Source: Candidatus Methanophagales archaeon (lineage in GTDB: Archaea; Halobacteriota; Syntropharchaeia; Alkanophagales; Methanospirareceae). Taken from it: a stretch of 29,886 nt of DNA. The notes beneath the pieces were generated by a model. The model did not search any database. It saw only the letters and a list, made by a program, of their open reading frames with translations, and was not told the origin of the DNA. Of this stretch, positions 1 to 7,605 are shown piece after piece. How positions within the stretch are numbered: the first letter of the stretch is position 1; the number at the start of each line of letters is the position of its first letter. The DNA lies in assembly GCA_014061035.1 (NCBI GenBank), contig JACGMN010000099.1, forward strand, positions 1 through 29,886, in the 5' to 3' direction. The position numbers and the translations under genes were made by a program.

Positions 1-1
1 C

Positions 2-244
2 AGACGTAGTCCATACACTTTGGCGATCATCAAACTCGATGAGGGCGCTCGCTTGCTTTCTGAAGTTATCTGTGAGCCGGAATCGATAAGCACAGGGATG
101 CGCGTTCGTTCGGTCTTCAGGAAATTAAGGGCCGATGGAGAAGAGGGAATAATTTATTACGGAACGAAATTTGTGCTTGATCATGATTCAGGGGTTCAGG
201 GTTCAAGTTCACGGTTAGAGAACGATGAACGTAAACCCATATAA
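2..244 (+). CDS. DUF35 OB-fold protein, C-terminal fragment (5' end outside window)
   Basis: The frame is open from base 2 and reads RSPYTLAIIKLDEGARLLSE, followed by GMRVRSVFRK and EEGIIYYGTKF. This is the C-terminal OB-fold half of the DUF35 family, small zinc-ribbon/OB proteins that in archaea usually accompany a thiolase and HMG-CoA synthase of the mevalonate pathway. The zinc ribbon would lie upstream of the window. A normal member ends shortly after the YYGxKF segment. Here about 22 further residues (from LDHDSG) are translated from a heptad repeat element before a TAA at 242-244, so the natural stop has probably been overrun by the repeat. The family call is firm; the partner proteins are inferred from the family, not seen. 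Confidence 0.75.
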   Translation, partial: RRSPYTLAIIKLDEGARLLSEVICEPESISTGMRVRSVFRKLRADGEEGIIYYGTKFVLDHDSGVQGSSSRLENDERKPI

Positions 245-424
245 AGATAACGCAACCAACTGTGACCGGTTAACCCATGGGCCTGCGGCCGGGGGGAACG
301 CATGACAATCTGGATACCACGTGCTACTGCTCGTGGACTCATCAACTATCTCAAGCAATATGAAGAGCGCAAGCTGGACAACCGTGAACCGTGAACCCTG
401 AACCCTGAACCCCGAACCCCTCTC
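187..424. repeat. Palindromic heptad element, copy A
   Basis: The left arm (about 187-217) has GGTTCAG/TTCACGG units. The right arm (about 380-420) has the complementary GTGAACC, CTGAACC and CCGAACC units. Between them lies about 160 bp that includes a CTCAAGCAATATGAAGAGCG segment shared with copies F and H. The element lies between the convergent 3' ends of the DUF35 gene and the SRP RNA. No clear 15-bp terminal repeat is visible, so this copy is decayed or composite. Confidence 0.7.
302..394 (+). other. Coding-like fragment inside repeat copy A (30 codons)
   Basis: A short frame from ATG at 302 to TGA at 392-394 reads MTIWIPRATARGLINYLKQY, then EERKLDNREP. The segment YLKxYEERKLDN can also be read from the related segments in copies F (about 21898-21935) and H (minus strand, about 29334-29291). 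This suggests the repeat core derives from the tail of a protein-coding gene. No family is recognised and expression is doubtful; it is recorded because the coding signature recurs in three copies. Confidence 0.3.
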
Positions 425-427
425 GAT

Positions 428-741
428 GTGCGGGCACGCCCTCGGTCGAGACCTTCGCCATCAACCAGACCCTCAAGGTCTTTCTCCACACCACTATCCT
501 CCGAGCGCCAGCGTCCACAGTAAGTCTGCTCCCTTCCGGGCCTAAACCGGTATCCATGGGAAAGGCATGGTAGCAGACTCTCCAGCCTGTTATCATACCA
601 CCGCCAACCCCGCAGGGCGATGCTTCTTCGTCCAACCCTGAGCTGAAATTGATAGCTACGGAGCCTTCCTCAAGCTTCGCCTCTCGCATATCGGCGATTT
701 CGAGTTACAGAGGACGCCTAACCCTCCAGGCTAGCCCGCAC
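428..741 (-). ncRNA. Archaeal signal recognition particle (7S) RNA
   Basis: The minus strand carries the S-domain helix 8 signature GGCCCGGAAGGGAGCAGACU (forward positions about 513-532). Near its 5' end it has the archaeal Alu-side pattern around GGCGUCCUCUGUAACUCGAA. The ends pair as helix 1: GUGCGGGC at 741-734 with GCCCGCAC at 435-428. This gives a 314-nt RNA, the usual archaeal size. SRP RNA scaffolds SRP19 and SRP54 for co-translational targeting of membrane proteins. Its 3' end lies only a few bases from the right arm of repeat copy A. A 112-codon open frame inside it is a chance result of the RNA sequence. Confidence 0.93.
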
Positions 742-781
742 AAATTTATACTTTATAATATATGATAATAAATAAAGCAGC
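742..781. promoter_or_regulatory. Divergent promoter for SRP RNA and ilvC
   Basis: Only about 40 bp separate the SRP RNA 5' end (741) and the ilvC start (782). The stretch is AT-rich. It holds TTTATAATATATG (about 753-765), a TATA-like box at roughly the right distance for a leaderless ilvC mRNA, and the reverse-strand TATATTATAAAG (762-751) placed about 15-25 bp from the RNA 5' end. The two transcripts must therefore share or overlap promoter DNA. Confidence 0.5.
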
Positions 782-1792
782 ATGAACATGAACATGAACA
801 TGAATGTATTACATGACGAAGATGTAGATGACAGTATCTTGATGGGTAAGACAATAGCGGTAATAGGATATGGTGCACAGGGCGATGCTCAGGCGAATTG
901 TTTGAGGGATTCGGGCGTCAACGTGATTATTGGAGTGAGGGATATGCCTGGTCGAAGCAGGGATAAGGCAAGATCAGATGGCTTTGATCCGGTTCCAATA
1001 GCGGAAGCGGCAGAAAAGGGGGATATCGTACACCTTTTGCTTCCAGATGAGGTACAGCCAGATATCTATACACGCGAGATAGAGCCATATATGAAGCCCG
1101 GAAAAGTGCTCTCTTTCTCGCATGGATTCAACATCTGCTTTAAACGAATTGTTCCTCCTGAGGATGTTGACGTCATTATGGTAGCGCCCAAAGCGCCGGG
1201 AACAGAAGAACGAAGAGCATATCTAGAAGGTTTCGGCGTCCCCGGTCTCGTATCAGTCAAGCAAAATCCGTCTGGGCAAGCGCGCGAGATCGCGTTAGCT
1301 ATGGCAAAGGCGATGCACTGGACAAAAGCCGGCATTTTAGATTGCACTTTTGAACAGGAGACGTATGAGGATTTATTTGGTGAGCAGTGCGTCCTATGCG
1401 GTGGTCTGGTAGAATTGATGAAGAACGGGTTTGAGGTATTGGTAGAGGCAGGTTATCCGCCGGAGATGGCATACTTCGAGTGCGTGCATGAGATGAAGCT
1501 TATAGTCGATCTTATATGGCAAGGTGGAATAAAACAGATGGCAGAAGTCATCTCGAATACAGCAGAGTACGGTATGTGGTCAACTGGCAAGAAGATAATC
1601 GGACCAGAAGTGAAGGATAAGATGAAAGAAGCGCTTAAGAGGATAGAAGCGGGCGATTTTGCAGAAGATTGGGTCGCAGAACACAAAAGAGGGATTCCGT
1701 TCTTAAAAGCGAGTCGAGAAGAGATAGGCAAGCACCAGATCGAAACAGTCGGAGAAGAGATAAGGCGGTTATTTTCTGACAAGAAAGAATAA
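782..1792 (+). CDS. ilvC: Ketol-acid reductoisomerase (class I)
   Basis: Acetohydroxyacid isomeroreductase makes the dihydroxy acid precursors of valine, isoleucine and leucine using NADPH and Mg2+. The N-terminal Rossmann fold shows GKTIAVIGYGAQGDAQA; most relatives have SQGHAQA or SQGEAQA here. The C-terminal helical domain holds the metal ligands in DLFGEQCVLCGG, ECVHEMKLIVDL and the serine of SNTAEYG. Length (336 aa) is normal for class I. The first codons are a hexamer repeat, (ATGAAC)x3 then ATGAAT, giving four candidate starts at 782, 788, 794 and 800. The last (MNVLHDEDVD) fits the family N-terminus best. No Shine-Dalgarno is seen, so the message is probably leaderless. ilvE, a later step in the pathway, is at 13685-14614. 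Confidence 0.95.
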   Translation: MNMNMNMNVLHDEDVDDSILMGKTIAVIGYGAQGDAQANCLRDSGVNVIIGVRDMPGRSRDKARSDGFDPVPIAEAAEKGDIVHLLLPDEVQPDIYTREIEPYMKPGKVLSFSHGFNICFKRIVPPEDVDVIMVAPKAPGTEERRAYLEGFGVPGLVSVKQNPSGQAREIALAMAKAMHWTKAGILDCTFEQETYEDLFGEQCVLCGGLVELMKNGFEVLVEAGYPPEMAYFECVHEMKLIVDLIWQGGIKQMAEVISNTAEYGMWSTGKKIIGPEVKDKMKEALKRIEAGDFAEDWVAEHKRGIPFLKASREEIGKHQIETVGEEIRRLFSDKKE

Positions 1793-1799
1793 TTTTTAT

Positions 1800-1866
1800 G
1801 ATCGGACGCAGATGAACGCTTGCCTGCGCGTCCCGCGCGCAAGCAGGCAGATACTCAGGATTTTAA
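1800..1866. repeat. CGCAGAT dispersed repeat, copy 1, with 29-bp hairpin insertion
   Basis: The sequence ATGATCGGACGCAGATGAACG resumes as CAGATACTCAGGATTTT after 29 extra bases at 1819-1847. The copy at 8451-8488 is the same without these bases. The extra bases fold as CTTGC, bulge CT, GCGCG, loop TCC, CGCGC, GCAAG, followed by CAGG. It lies between ilvC and moaD. Confidence 0.65.
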
Positions 1867-1869
1867 AGA

Positions 1870-2115
1870 ATGAAAGTCTCGGTAAGATTTTTTGCGCGGT
1901 GCCGCGAGATAGTCGGAGAAGAGCGGAAGGAGATTGAGATAGAAGACGGCAGGGACATGTTACTGGAGGATATAATAACGCATTTAATAAATGAGTATCC
2001 TGACTTAAAGCGCGAGAAGTTATTAATATCACGGAACCATAAATATGCTAAACCAGAGGAGAGACTGGAGGATATGGATGAGATTGCGATTTTTCCACCG
2101 GTAAGCGGGGGGTGA
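1870..2115 (+). CDS. moaD: MoaD/ThiS-family sulfur carrier (molybdopterin synthase small subunit)
   Basis: This 81-residue beta-grasp protein begins MKVSVRFFARCREIVGEE and ends IFPPVSGG, the C-terminal Gly-Gly that is adenylated and thiocarboxylated. As MoaD it donates sulfur to precursor Z in the MoaD-MoaE complex to form molybdopterin. A gene for MoaE follows at 2285, separated only by a repeat element, which supports MoaD over ThiS. The stop codon TGA (2113-2115) falls within the terminal sequence of repeat copy B. Archaeal members of this family can also act in tRNA thiolation or protein conjugation, so a second role is possible. Confidence 0.88.
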   Translation: MKVSVRFFARCREIVGEERKEIEIEDGRDMLLEDIITHLINEYPDLKREKLLISRNHKYAKPEERLEDMDEIAIFPPVSGG

Positions 2116-2284
2116 CTACTTGGGTTTGGGGTTCAGGGTTCATGGTTCACGGTTCACGGTTAGACATATAAAAATCCTAAATCCTAATTTTTAAATACCA
2201 AACAATTTATTGTGATACAATAAGAAATATAAAGGGCGCAAGGCGAACAACCGTGAACCCCGAACCCCGAACTCCGAACCTCAC
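2112..2284. repeat. Palindromic heptad element, copy B
   Basis: The left terminus GTGACTACTTGGGTT (2112-2126) matches the family terminus GTAACTACTCAGGTT at 12 of 15 positions. Heptads GGTTCAG, GGTTCAT and GGTTCAC follow, then the core TAGACATATAAAAATCCTAA shared with copies C and E. A segment AAGAAATATAAAGGGCGCAA diverged from the F/H module comes next, and the right arm is GTGAACC, CCGAACC. The left end coincides with the moaD stop codon and the right end abuts the moaE start codon. Confidence 0.8.
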
Positions 2285-2680
2285 ATGACTACAAATACAA
2301 TGGCAACGGAAGATTTCTCGATTGACGAACTCGTAAGGAAGATAAAAAAGCCGGAGATAGGCGCTATCGTAACGTTTTCTGGCGTGGTGCGGGGAGATGA
2401 TAGTGTAAAAGGGTTGAATGTGGAGATATACGGCGAGATGTGGGCAGAAGAGCTGGAGAGATTAAAAAGCGCAGCACGTGAAAGATTTGAGATCGAAGCA
2501 GTCGAAATCGTTCATCGTGAGGGTTCACTGAACGTCGGTGAGAACATTGTTGTCATCTTGGTAGGTGCGAGACACCGAAAAGAGGCTTTTCGTGCTTGCG
2601 AATACCTTATTGACCTCCTGAAGGAGAGAGCACCTATCTGGAAGAGAATGAGTGAGACGAAGACGGAGATGACGACGTGA
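2285..2680 (+). CDS. moaE: Molybdopterin synthase catalytic subunit
   Basis: MoaE converts precursor Z to molybdopterin with thiocarboxylated MoaD. Family features are GAIVTFSGVVRGD near the N-terminus and the distal HRKEAFRACEYLIDLLKERA followed by PIWKR. Lys113 and Lys120 line up with the catalytic lysines 119 and 126 of E. coli MoaE. At 131 aa it is slightly short but complete. ATG at 2285 directly follows the repeat arm; ATG at 2300 (MATEDF) is an alternative. Translation stops at 2680 and the cdhC stop on the other strand begins at 2681, so the two genes abut tail to tail with no room for a separate terminator. Confidence 0.92.
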   Translation: MTTNTMATEDFSIDELVRKIKKPEIGAIVTFSGVVRGDDSVKGLNVEIYGEMWAEELERLKSAARERFEIEAVEIVHREGSLNVGENIVVILVGARHRKEAFRACEYLIDLLKERAPIWKRMSETKTEMTT

Positions 2681-3892
2681 TTATGCAAACTCCCCGCTCA
2701 TCACTGGATGTTCAACGCGGTTGAGAAACTCAATGAGTGCATCAATATCTTTAGCATCTTCTTCTGTTGCTATTTTATCGAATATATCCTCAGGTATATC
2801 GTCCTTTACCCTCTCTTTTATCTCTCTCGGCATCCATACTATACGTCTCAGTCCGCCTTCTGCCTGAAGAAATTTTGGTGATCGCAGATATTCAATCCCT
2901 ATCCCTAAATATCCTTCTATCTGCTTACCACCGCTCAACTCGCCCGCCATAGTAGAGAAAGGGACACCGATGACGCTTTCACCGTTAAAATTCCGTGATA
3001 AGATTCCGATACCATCTACCTCCGGAATATAGAATGCAATACCCTCAAAACAGCCGCAGGAAGTATGCGGGTTCTCAAAAATACTGTGCAGAGAATAGAC
3101 ACTGCTTTCTCCCATCGACCTCTCGTCTACTACATCATTGACACCTGAGTAGACTACTAAATTCTCATCAAGAAGCTCGCCTTTTTCGACTGGAAAGAAC
3201 GGTCCCAGAGGATCAATTCGCGATGCCGCACGACCATCAAACCAGCTAATTGCACCGCAAAGCCCGATTCGTTCAGGCGTGATGATGCAGACGTGGGTAG
3301 GTGCAAAACTCTGGCAGAGAGTACAACCGTAAAACTCATCCACGCTCTCCTCTGTCATACCTCTCACACGCTCGTCACGCTCTTTGTAAACCGCTAAACA
3401 GGTAGAGATAAATTCTTCTAACTTTTGTGGATCTGTGATGTAAGTAATCGCGACCTTTTCAATAATCGGCAACTCAGATGTATAAAGATAACTCAGGACT
3501 TTTCCTACCTCTTTTAACGTGGTAAGCCCCTTCTTCACTGCGTCTTTGCTTACCCGCATCCAGATGTCATTTCTCTGTCCTAAATGCATAAACCCTTCGA
3601 TATAGTTAGAGTATATGTGTATCTTCCGTTCAAAGACCGGCTCCATATCCTTATCCAGCTCAGCTCCAGCTACCTCCACCAGAGTCCCAATCTGATAACT
3701 ACCACCCTCTTCTAAATCCGGTATATCTGGTCCGAGAATTGTAATCTTATCATGTTCTATCTCATCCATTTCTCTTACCGTTACCAGCTCGCCCTTAGAC
3801 CTCACTTTAGGTCCGCCAAATTCGATATAGAGGTCGTCCTTTCGCACTCGTTCTCCTTCAAACTGTGGTCCTATCTCTACTTTAAACTCCAT
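2681..3892 (-). CDS. cdhC: Acetyl-CoA decarbonylase/synthase beta subunit (ACS)
   Basis: CdhC carries the A-cluster, where CO, a methyl group and CoA are joined or split as acetyl-CoA. The A-cluster ligands are visible as Cys190-x2-Cys193 (FYGCTLCQ) and Cys279-x-Cys281 (HTSCGCF), nearly the numbering known for Methanosarcina. The N-terminal CODH-binding domain of bacterial AcsB is absent, as is usual in archaea. Length is 403 aa, without the longer C-terminal tail of some methanogens. AGGAG occurs upstream of the ATG. It is the last gene of the minus-strand CODH/ACS operon, 66 bp after cdhB; cdhD and cdhE do not follow. Confidence 0.96.
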   Translation of the reverse strand: MEFKVEIGPQFEGERVRKDDLYIEFGGPKVRSKGELVTVREMDEIEHDKITILGPDIPDLEEGGSYQIGTLVEVAGAELDKDMEPVFERKIHIYSNYIEGFMHLGQRNDIWMRVSKDAVKKGLTTLKEVGKVLSYLYTSELPIIEKVAITYITDPQKLEEFISTCLAVYKERDERVRGMTEESVDEFYGCTLCQSFAPTHVCIITPERIGLCGAISWFDGRAASRIDPLGPFFPVEKGELLDENLVVYSGVNDVVDERSMGESSVYSLHSIFENPHTSCGCFEGIAFYIPEVDGIGILSRNFNGESVIGVPFSTMAGELSGGKQIEGYLGIGIEYLRSPKFLQAEGGLRRIVWMPREIKERVKDDIPEDIFDKIATEEDAKDIDALIEFLNRVEHPVMSGEFA

Positions 3893-3958
3893 CGTCTTCC
3901 ATATCTCCTAAAAATTTCTTCCTGCTTTATCTTACTCATCATTTGAAATATATATAGT

Positions 3959-4495
3959 TTAGCTTAAATTATCGATCAGGATCTCAAAATATTCCTGCCA
4001 CTTGCTATCCTTCCGTATAACTGGTAGGGCAAAATCTGCATTTGGATGGCTAAAACGACATAATGCCATCGTTTTGAGGTGAGGCGCAAAATATTTGAGC
4101 GTAGCAAGCCCACGCTCTGCTAAATCACACCGTACTCCGGAAAAGACAATTAAATCGTGATTGCCTTCCTTTTTAACTCCCAGCCACTCCGGATCCTGGA
4201 GATGATTGATTATCTCAATTATATCATAGTTGCTATCAGGATGAACGTCCCGTTCCAGCATCTTCTTTCTCACATGACCGGTAGCACAGATAGGCAGCTT
4301 ACCAGCCTTTGCAACATCCAGGCAGTACTCCAGGAACAACCTCGCTCCAATATTTCTATCAACTGTATCTGGTCCAAGAATATAAAGCGGTCTTATCGCC
4401 TTCTTGATTATACCTGCCCACTGCGCCGGATCATCTATTATCCGTGCAGTCTTCGATCCTGTCAGGATATTTACATCCCAGTAAGGTTTCATCAT
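3959..4495 (-). CDS. cdhB: CODH/ACS epsilon subunit
   Basis: CdhB forms the alpha2-epsilon2 CO dehydrogenase component with CdhA, and has been proposed to aid electron transfer to FAD. Recognisable parts are the N-terminal AxxI/IKKAIRPLYILGPDT segment, the central GKLPICATGHV and the C-terminal LIVFSGVRCDLAERGLATLK. The length (178 aa) is typical. There are adjacent ATG codons at 4495 and 4492, with AGGAGAG a few bases upstream. It follows cdhA by 17 bp, so the two are certainly co-transcribed. Confidence 0.93.
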   Translation of the reverse strand: MMKPYWDVNILTGSKTARIIDDPAQWAGIIKKAIRPLYILGPDTVDRNIGARLFLEYCLDVAKAGKLPICATGHVRKKMLERDVHPDSNYDIIEIINHLQDPEWLGVKKEGNHDLIVFSGVRCDLAERGLATLKYFAPHLKTMALCRFSHPNADFALPVIRKDSKWQEYFEILIDNLS

Positions 4496-4512
4496 CTCTC
4501 TCCTATTCTATT

Positions 4513-6807
4513 CTATTTGATGTCATCAATATTTGCCTTGCTCGGATAAGTCGTGATCAGTGTAGGAAGCCCTACCTGTCTACGTTGTTTCCAGCCCACC
4601 TCTTTCAGGTACTCCATAACTTCGCGTTTGAAGAACATCGGTATATCCGCAGGTCTTCTGATAAATAAATGTATATCATCTGGCAGGCCACCCATATACC
4701 GTTTATGAAGGCCAATATAGTGGTTCAGTTTTATCTGACGACCTGCGGGTGTATCGTTACGCCTGATGCATAGCTTAGCGATAGTTGTAATAGCACGTTC
4801 CTTCGACTCGATCACGTAGGCAAGGTGCTCAGGTGCGGGTTCAACATAATCCACCGTCATCTTCCCTGTCCGTCCATCCATTACCTGCCAGTCATCCTCT
4901 TCTTTTCTGCTCAGATATAACCTTCTATACTTTGCAGAGTGCGGACCCAGCACTACTGGCACACCCCAGCGATTAAAGCCGGTAGCAATAGAAAATGCTT
5001 TCTGCGAATATGCGCCCCAAGCAACCCCACAAGCCCCGACACGGTTCAGAATATAGTCTGCAATTATTTCATAGTTAGCACGTCCAGGCAGTTTAGCAAA
5101 TATGTTTGCTATCTTGATCGCGGCACCAGCGATATGAGAATTAGCTACACAGGAGCCGACATTTAAGACGCCACCAGCCTGGAAGCCCGGAGGGTACTTC
5201 TCCCAAATCGTCTTTCCTTCATCATCTTTCACCATCCCGGCAGCCATAGCAGCACATCCCGATGCAACTACAATATATTTCCTCCTTGCAAACTCCTCCA
5301 TCATCTCTGCAATCTCTCTCTCGCCTTTGGGAAAGTTAGAGCAGCCAAGAAATGCAACTACCCCAGGGATAGTTCCGAGCACAATCGGTAATCCTACCTC
5401 TCGAATCTCTATATCGTGGATTGGACCGCGACCAGAGCGTATCTTAAATGTATCCTTTGTCGCTACAGCCTGCATGATCTTAACTATTGGGATACTTCGC
5501 GGGCACCGCACTTCACATTTGCCACAGGTGAAACAACTTTTAAAGATATCGCTCAGCTTAGCAGCACTCCCTGCTGAAAACTCCTTTACCGCTTTACCAA
5601 TCATGAGTAGGTTAGAACATGCCTGGCTACAGAGCCCGCAATCACGACAGTCTTTAGCCAGTTCTACCGCTGTCGCCTCATCAATAAAGCCACCGCCCTT
5701 CTTCCGGTTGGTACTGATAAGTGGAGCAACTTTTGCCGCTACTTCGCCTGCCTTATCAGGATCAAGGATCAAGACCTGCTTACCTTCTTCCGCGATCATC
5801 GCCACTATTTCATCGATCTCCTTGTCTGTGACATCCTCAAATCCATAGCATATCTTATCAGAGGTAGCGATCAGTGCAGCTCCTATTTTCCACGCCTCTT
5901 CCGGCAGATCCGCTCTTACGCACTGCTCATCGACAATTATAACATCTGCAATACCACAACGAATAAAGAAGAGCTGTCTGGAAAGAGCACCCACAACCTT
6001 TGCTCTTCTTGTATACCTGCTTGTGTCATGTGCTGTACAGCAAATACCGCAGACTTCTATTGTATCCTCAAGGTCATTATCCTGCAGATAGTCGATCATT
6101 GCAATAGACGGCGCAGCATTATGCCCAATGACCAGAACTACCGGTTTTGTTCTATCGATTCCACCCCAGCCAAGATCTACCAGCGGTGTATCAGCAACAG
6201 AAGTGGGATATTTATAACCCACAATCTGGGCAATATCTGCTACCTCCATCGCAACATGATCAAGCATTCCGGCATGAAGCGCCTTGTTCTCAAAATCAAG
6301 ATTGCTCCCTTCTTGACCTGTATGTGTCGAAGAGACAAGATGAATAAGTCCTCGTTCCACATATTCAATCGCAGTTCGTAGATCGCCCAGTGTCTCAGGT
6401 TTTAAACCAAGAACAGTCCTGATGATCGGCGCTTCCACATCTATCTGCAGCCCAAGGTCAATCTTGTAATCCTCACCATGCTTGTTGATAAGATGATCTA
6501 CTAACTGATGTCCATGCGCGCCATGTGCAGAGAGACCCATACAGCACTGTACGAGTACCCACCTTGCCTGGTGAGCAGCAATATCGATGCCACAGGCACC
6601 CTTCTTCCCTGCTGTAAGATCACACTTGCCATAAGTACAGTTGCAGCAAAGGTCACAGAAAGGAGCATAGAACGGTTTATAGGTCTTGAGCAGTCGCATG
6701 CTCCAGTTTCTCAGATCAGGAATCTCTGGTAGTGGTGTCGGACCTACGGGCTCCCAGGTGTCTTCTGCCTTTATAATTCTTGAAACCCTTGCTTTATCTT
6801 TTGTCAG
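4513..6807 (-). CDS. cdhA: CODH/ACS alpha subunit (CO dehydrogenase), probable CTG start
   Basis: CdhA holds the Ni-Fe-S C-cluster that interconverts CO and CO2. From the internal ATG (6699) the protein is 728 aa. It has N-terminal cluster cysteines C15, C18, C19, C21, C26 and C36, then LHAGMLDHVAMEV, EVCGICCTAHD and DEQCVRAD. Two ferredoxin motifs follow, C351-x2-C-x2-C-x3-C and C389-x2-C-x2-C-x3-C, with later C-cluster ligands in GCSNFPKGE, GCAAMAAGM and GSCVANSHI. The frame stays open upstream and encodes AEDTWEPVGPTPLPEIPDLR, a conserved CdhA N-terminal segment, so 6699 cannot be the true start. No ATG, GTG or TTG occurs between there and an in-frame TGA. A CTG at 6807-6805 overlaps the upstream stop (CTGA) and has GAGGT 9 nt before it. 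This gives 764 aa. Confidence 0.93.
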   Translation of the reverse strand: MTKDKARVSRIIKAEDTWEPVGPTPLPEIPDLRNWSMRLLKTYKPFYAPFCDLCCNCTYGKCDLTAGKKGACGIDIAAHQARWVLVQCCMGLSAHGAHGHQLVDHLINKHGEDYKIDLGLQIDVEAPIIRTVLGLKPETLGDLRTAIEYVERGLIHLVSSTHTGQEGSNLDFENKALHAGMLDHVAMEVADIAQIVGYKYPTSVADTPLVDLGWGGIDRTKPVVLVIGHNAAPSIAMIDYLQDNDLEDTIEVCGICCTAHDTSRYTRRAKVVGALSRQLFFIRCGIADVIIVDEQCVRADLPEEAWKIGAALIATSDKICYGFEDVTDKEIDEIVAMIAEEGKQVLILDPDKAGEVAAKVAPLISTNRKKGGGFIDEATAVELAKDCRDCGLCSQACSNLLMIGKAVKEFSAGSAAKLSDIFKSCFTCGKCEVRCPRSIPIVKIMQAVATKDTFKIRSGRGPIHDIEIREVGLPIVLGTIPGVVAFLGCSNFPKGEREIAEMMEEFARRKYIVVASGCAAMAAGMVKDDEGKTIWEKYPPGFQAGGVLNVGSCVANSHIAGAAIKIANIFAKLPGRANYEIIADYILNRVGACGVAWGAYSQKAFSIATGFNRWGVPVVLGPHSAKYRRLYLSRKEEDDWQVMDGRTGKMTVDYVEPAPEHLAYVIESKERAITTIAKLCIRRNDTPAGRQIKLNHYIGLHKRYMGGLPDDIHLFIRRPADIPMFFKREVMEYLKEVGWKQRRQVGLPTLITTYPSKANIDDIK

Positions 6808-7532
6808 TTTATATGTACCTCACTTTTATTTTTTAACAATTCTTTTACTGCCTCTGCGACTGCATTCTTAGTCGCCAGTCCGGAGCGGTGCATTAAAGTA
6901 TCGCCAAACTCGCGGTCCATTGCCATCGTTGCAAAGCAGACATAAGCATGGTGCAATAAGCCTGCTTCAAGATAAGCATCTTTAATCCCGCAATCAACCA
7001 GCTTCTGTGCCACAAAACGGGTATTACCACAAGGAGCATCTCTTAACACGGTTACCTTCACAATCTTACCCTGTTCTTCATCCACTTTTACACGCGGTCT
7101 GCCAAAGTAGCGTGCAAATTCTTTGATAAGCGGATCATCGCTCTCATTCCCGGTGAGCATACAAAAAGGTACCGGAGTTACCATAGTTACGCGCATCTTA
7201 GCCAGTTTTCTCTTTATCTGGTTTGCTAATCCCGGTGGCAACCAGGCGCGATTCGCTACTGGGGCAAGCACAGCTTTTCCGTCACTGAGTTTTACCATAT
7301 CCGGGATTAGTTCACCAATACCTGGATCTTCTGCTAACGACAACAACAAGTCTGTCTCCGGCAGTTGTTCCGGCAGTAGATCAGTTAAGGAATCATCATC
7401 AACCACTGGAAGCGTATCCGCAAAGGTACAAACTTGCAGCGTCCAACCAGCCGGCATATATCTCTGTATGGTCTTTACGATTCGTTTACCATAGTTACCT
7501 TGCAATGCTGTTAGTATCCGCATATACTCCAT
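6804..7532 (-). CDS. DUF166 family protein in the CODH/ACS operon
   Basis: The protein (242 aa) has the family pattern MRILTALQGNYGKRIVKTIQ at the start, LAPVANRAWLPPGLANQIKR in the middle, then DAPCGNTRFVAQKL (Cys168) and HHAYVCFATMAMD (Cys199) with FGDTLMHRSG near the end. Cys124 in PFCML is a third conserved-looking cysteine. DUF166 is widespread in methanogens and relatives. Some databases name it a thymidylate synthase, but nothing here supports that. The conserved cysteines and placement between cooC and cdhA suggest a role in CODH/ACS assembly or function, which is inference. Its stop codon overlaps the proposed cdhA start. Starts at 7532 and 7523 are both possible. Confidence 0.8.
   Translation of the reverse strand: MEYMRILTALQGNYGKRIVKTIQRYMPAGWTLQVCTFADTLPVVDDDSLTDLLPEQLPETDLLLSLAEDPGIGELIPDMVKLSDGKAVLAPVANRAWLPPGLANQIKRKLAKMRVTMVTPVPFCMLTGNESDDPLIKEFARYFGRPRVKVDEEQGKIVKVTVLRDAPCGNTRFVAQKLVDCGIKDAYLEAGLLHHAYVCFATMAMDREFGDTLMHRSGLATKNAVAEAVKELLKNKSEVHIN
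6817..6821 (-). promoter_or_regulatory. Ribosome binding site supporting the CTG start of cdhA
   Basis: GAGGT on the minus strand lies inside the last codons of the DUF166 gene. It is followed by nine bases and then CTG, whose last two bases belong to the DUF166 stop codon TGA. Spacing and overlap are those of ordinary coupled ATGA junctions, with CTG in place of ATG. Confidence 0.6.
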
Positions 7533-7605
7533 TTCCTAACTATTTCATCTGATTTATCTCGTTCGCTTCTTGAGCTAACTGTTTAATTTCAACTATAATA
7601 AAACT

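Noticed and set aside
187..424. True telomere or chromosome end
   Set aside because: Heptad arrays resemble telomeric repeats, but they are internal, short, degenerate, paired as inverted arms and occur eight times between genes.
351..689. 112-codon minus-strand ORF
   Set aside because: It lies inside the SRP RNA, whose helix 8 signature and terminal pairing are clear; the protein resembles nothing.
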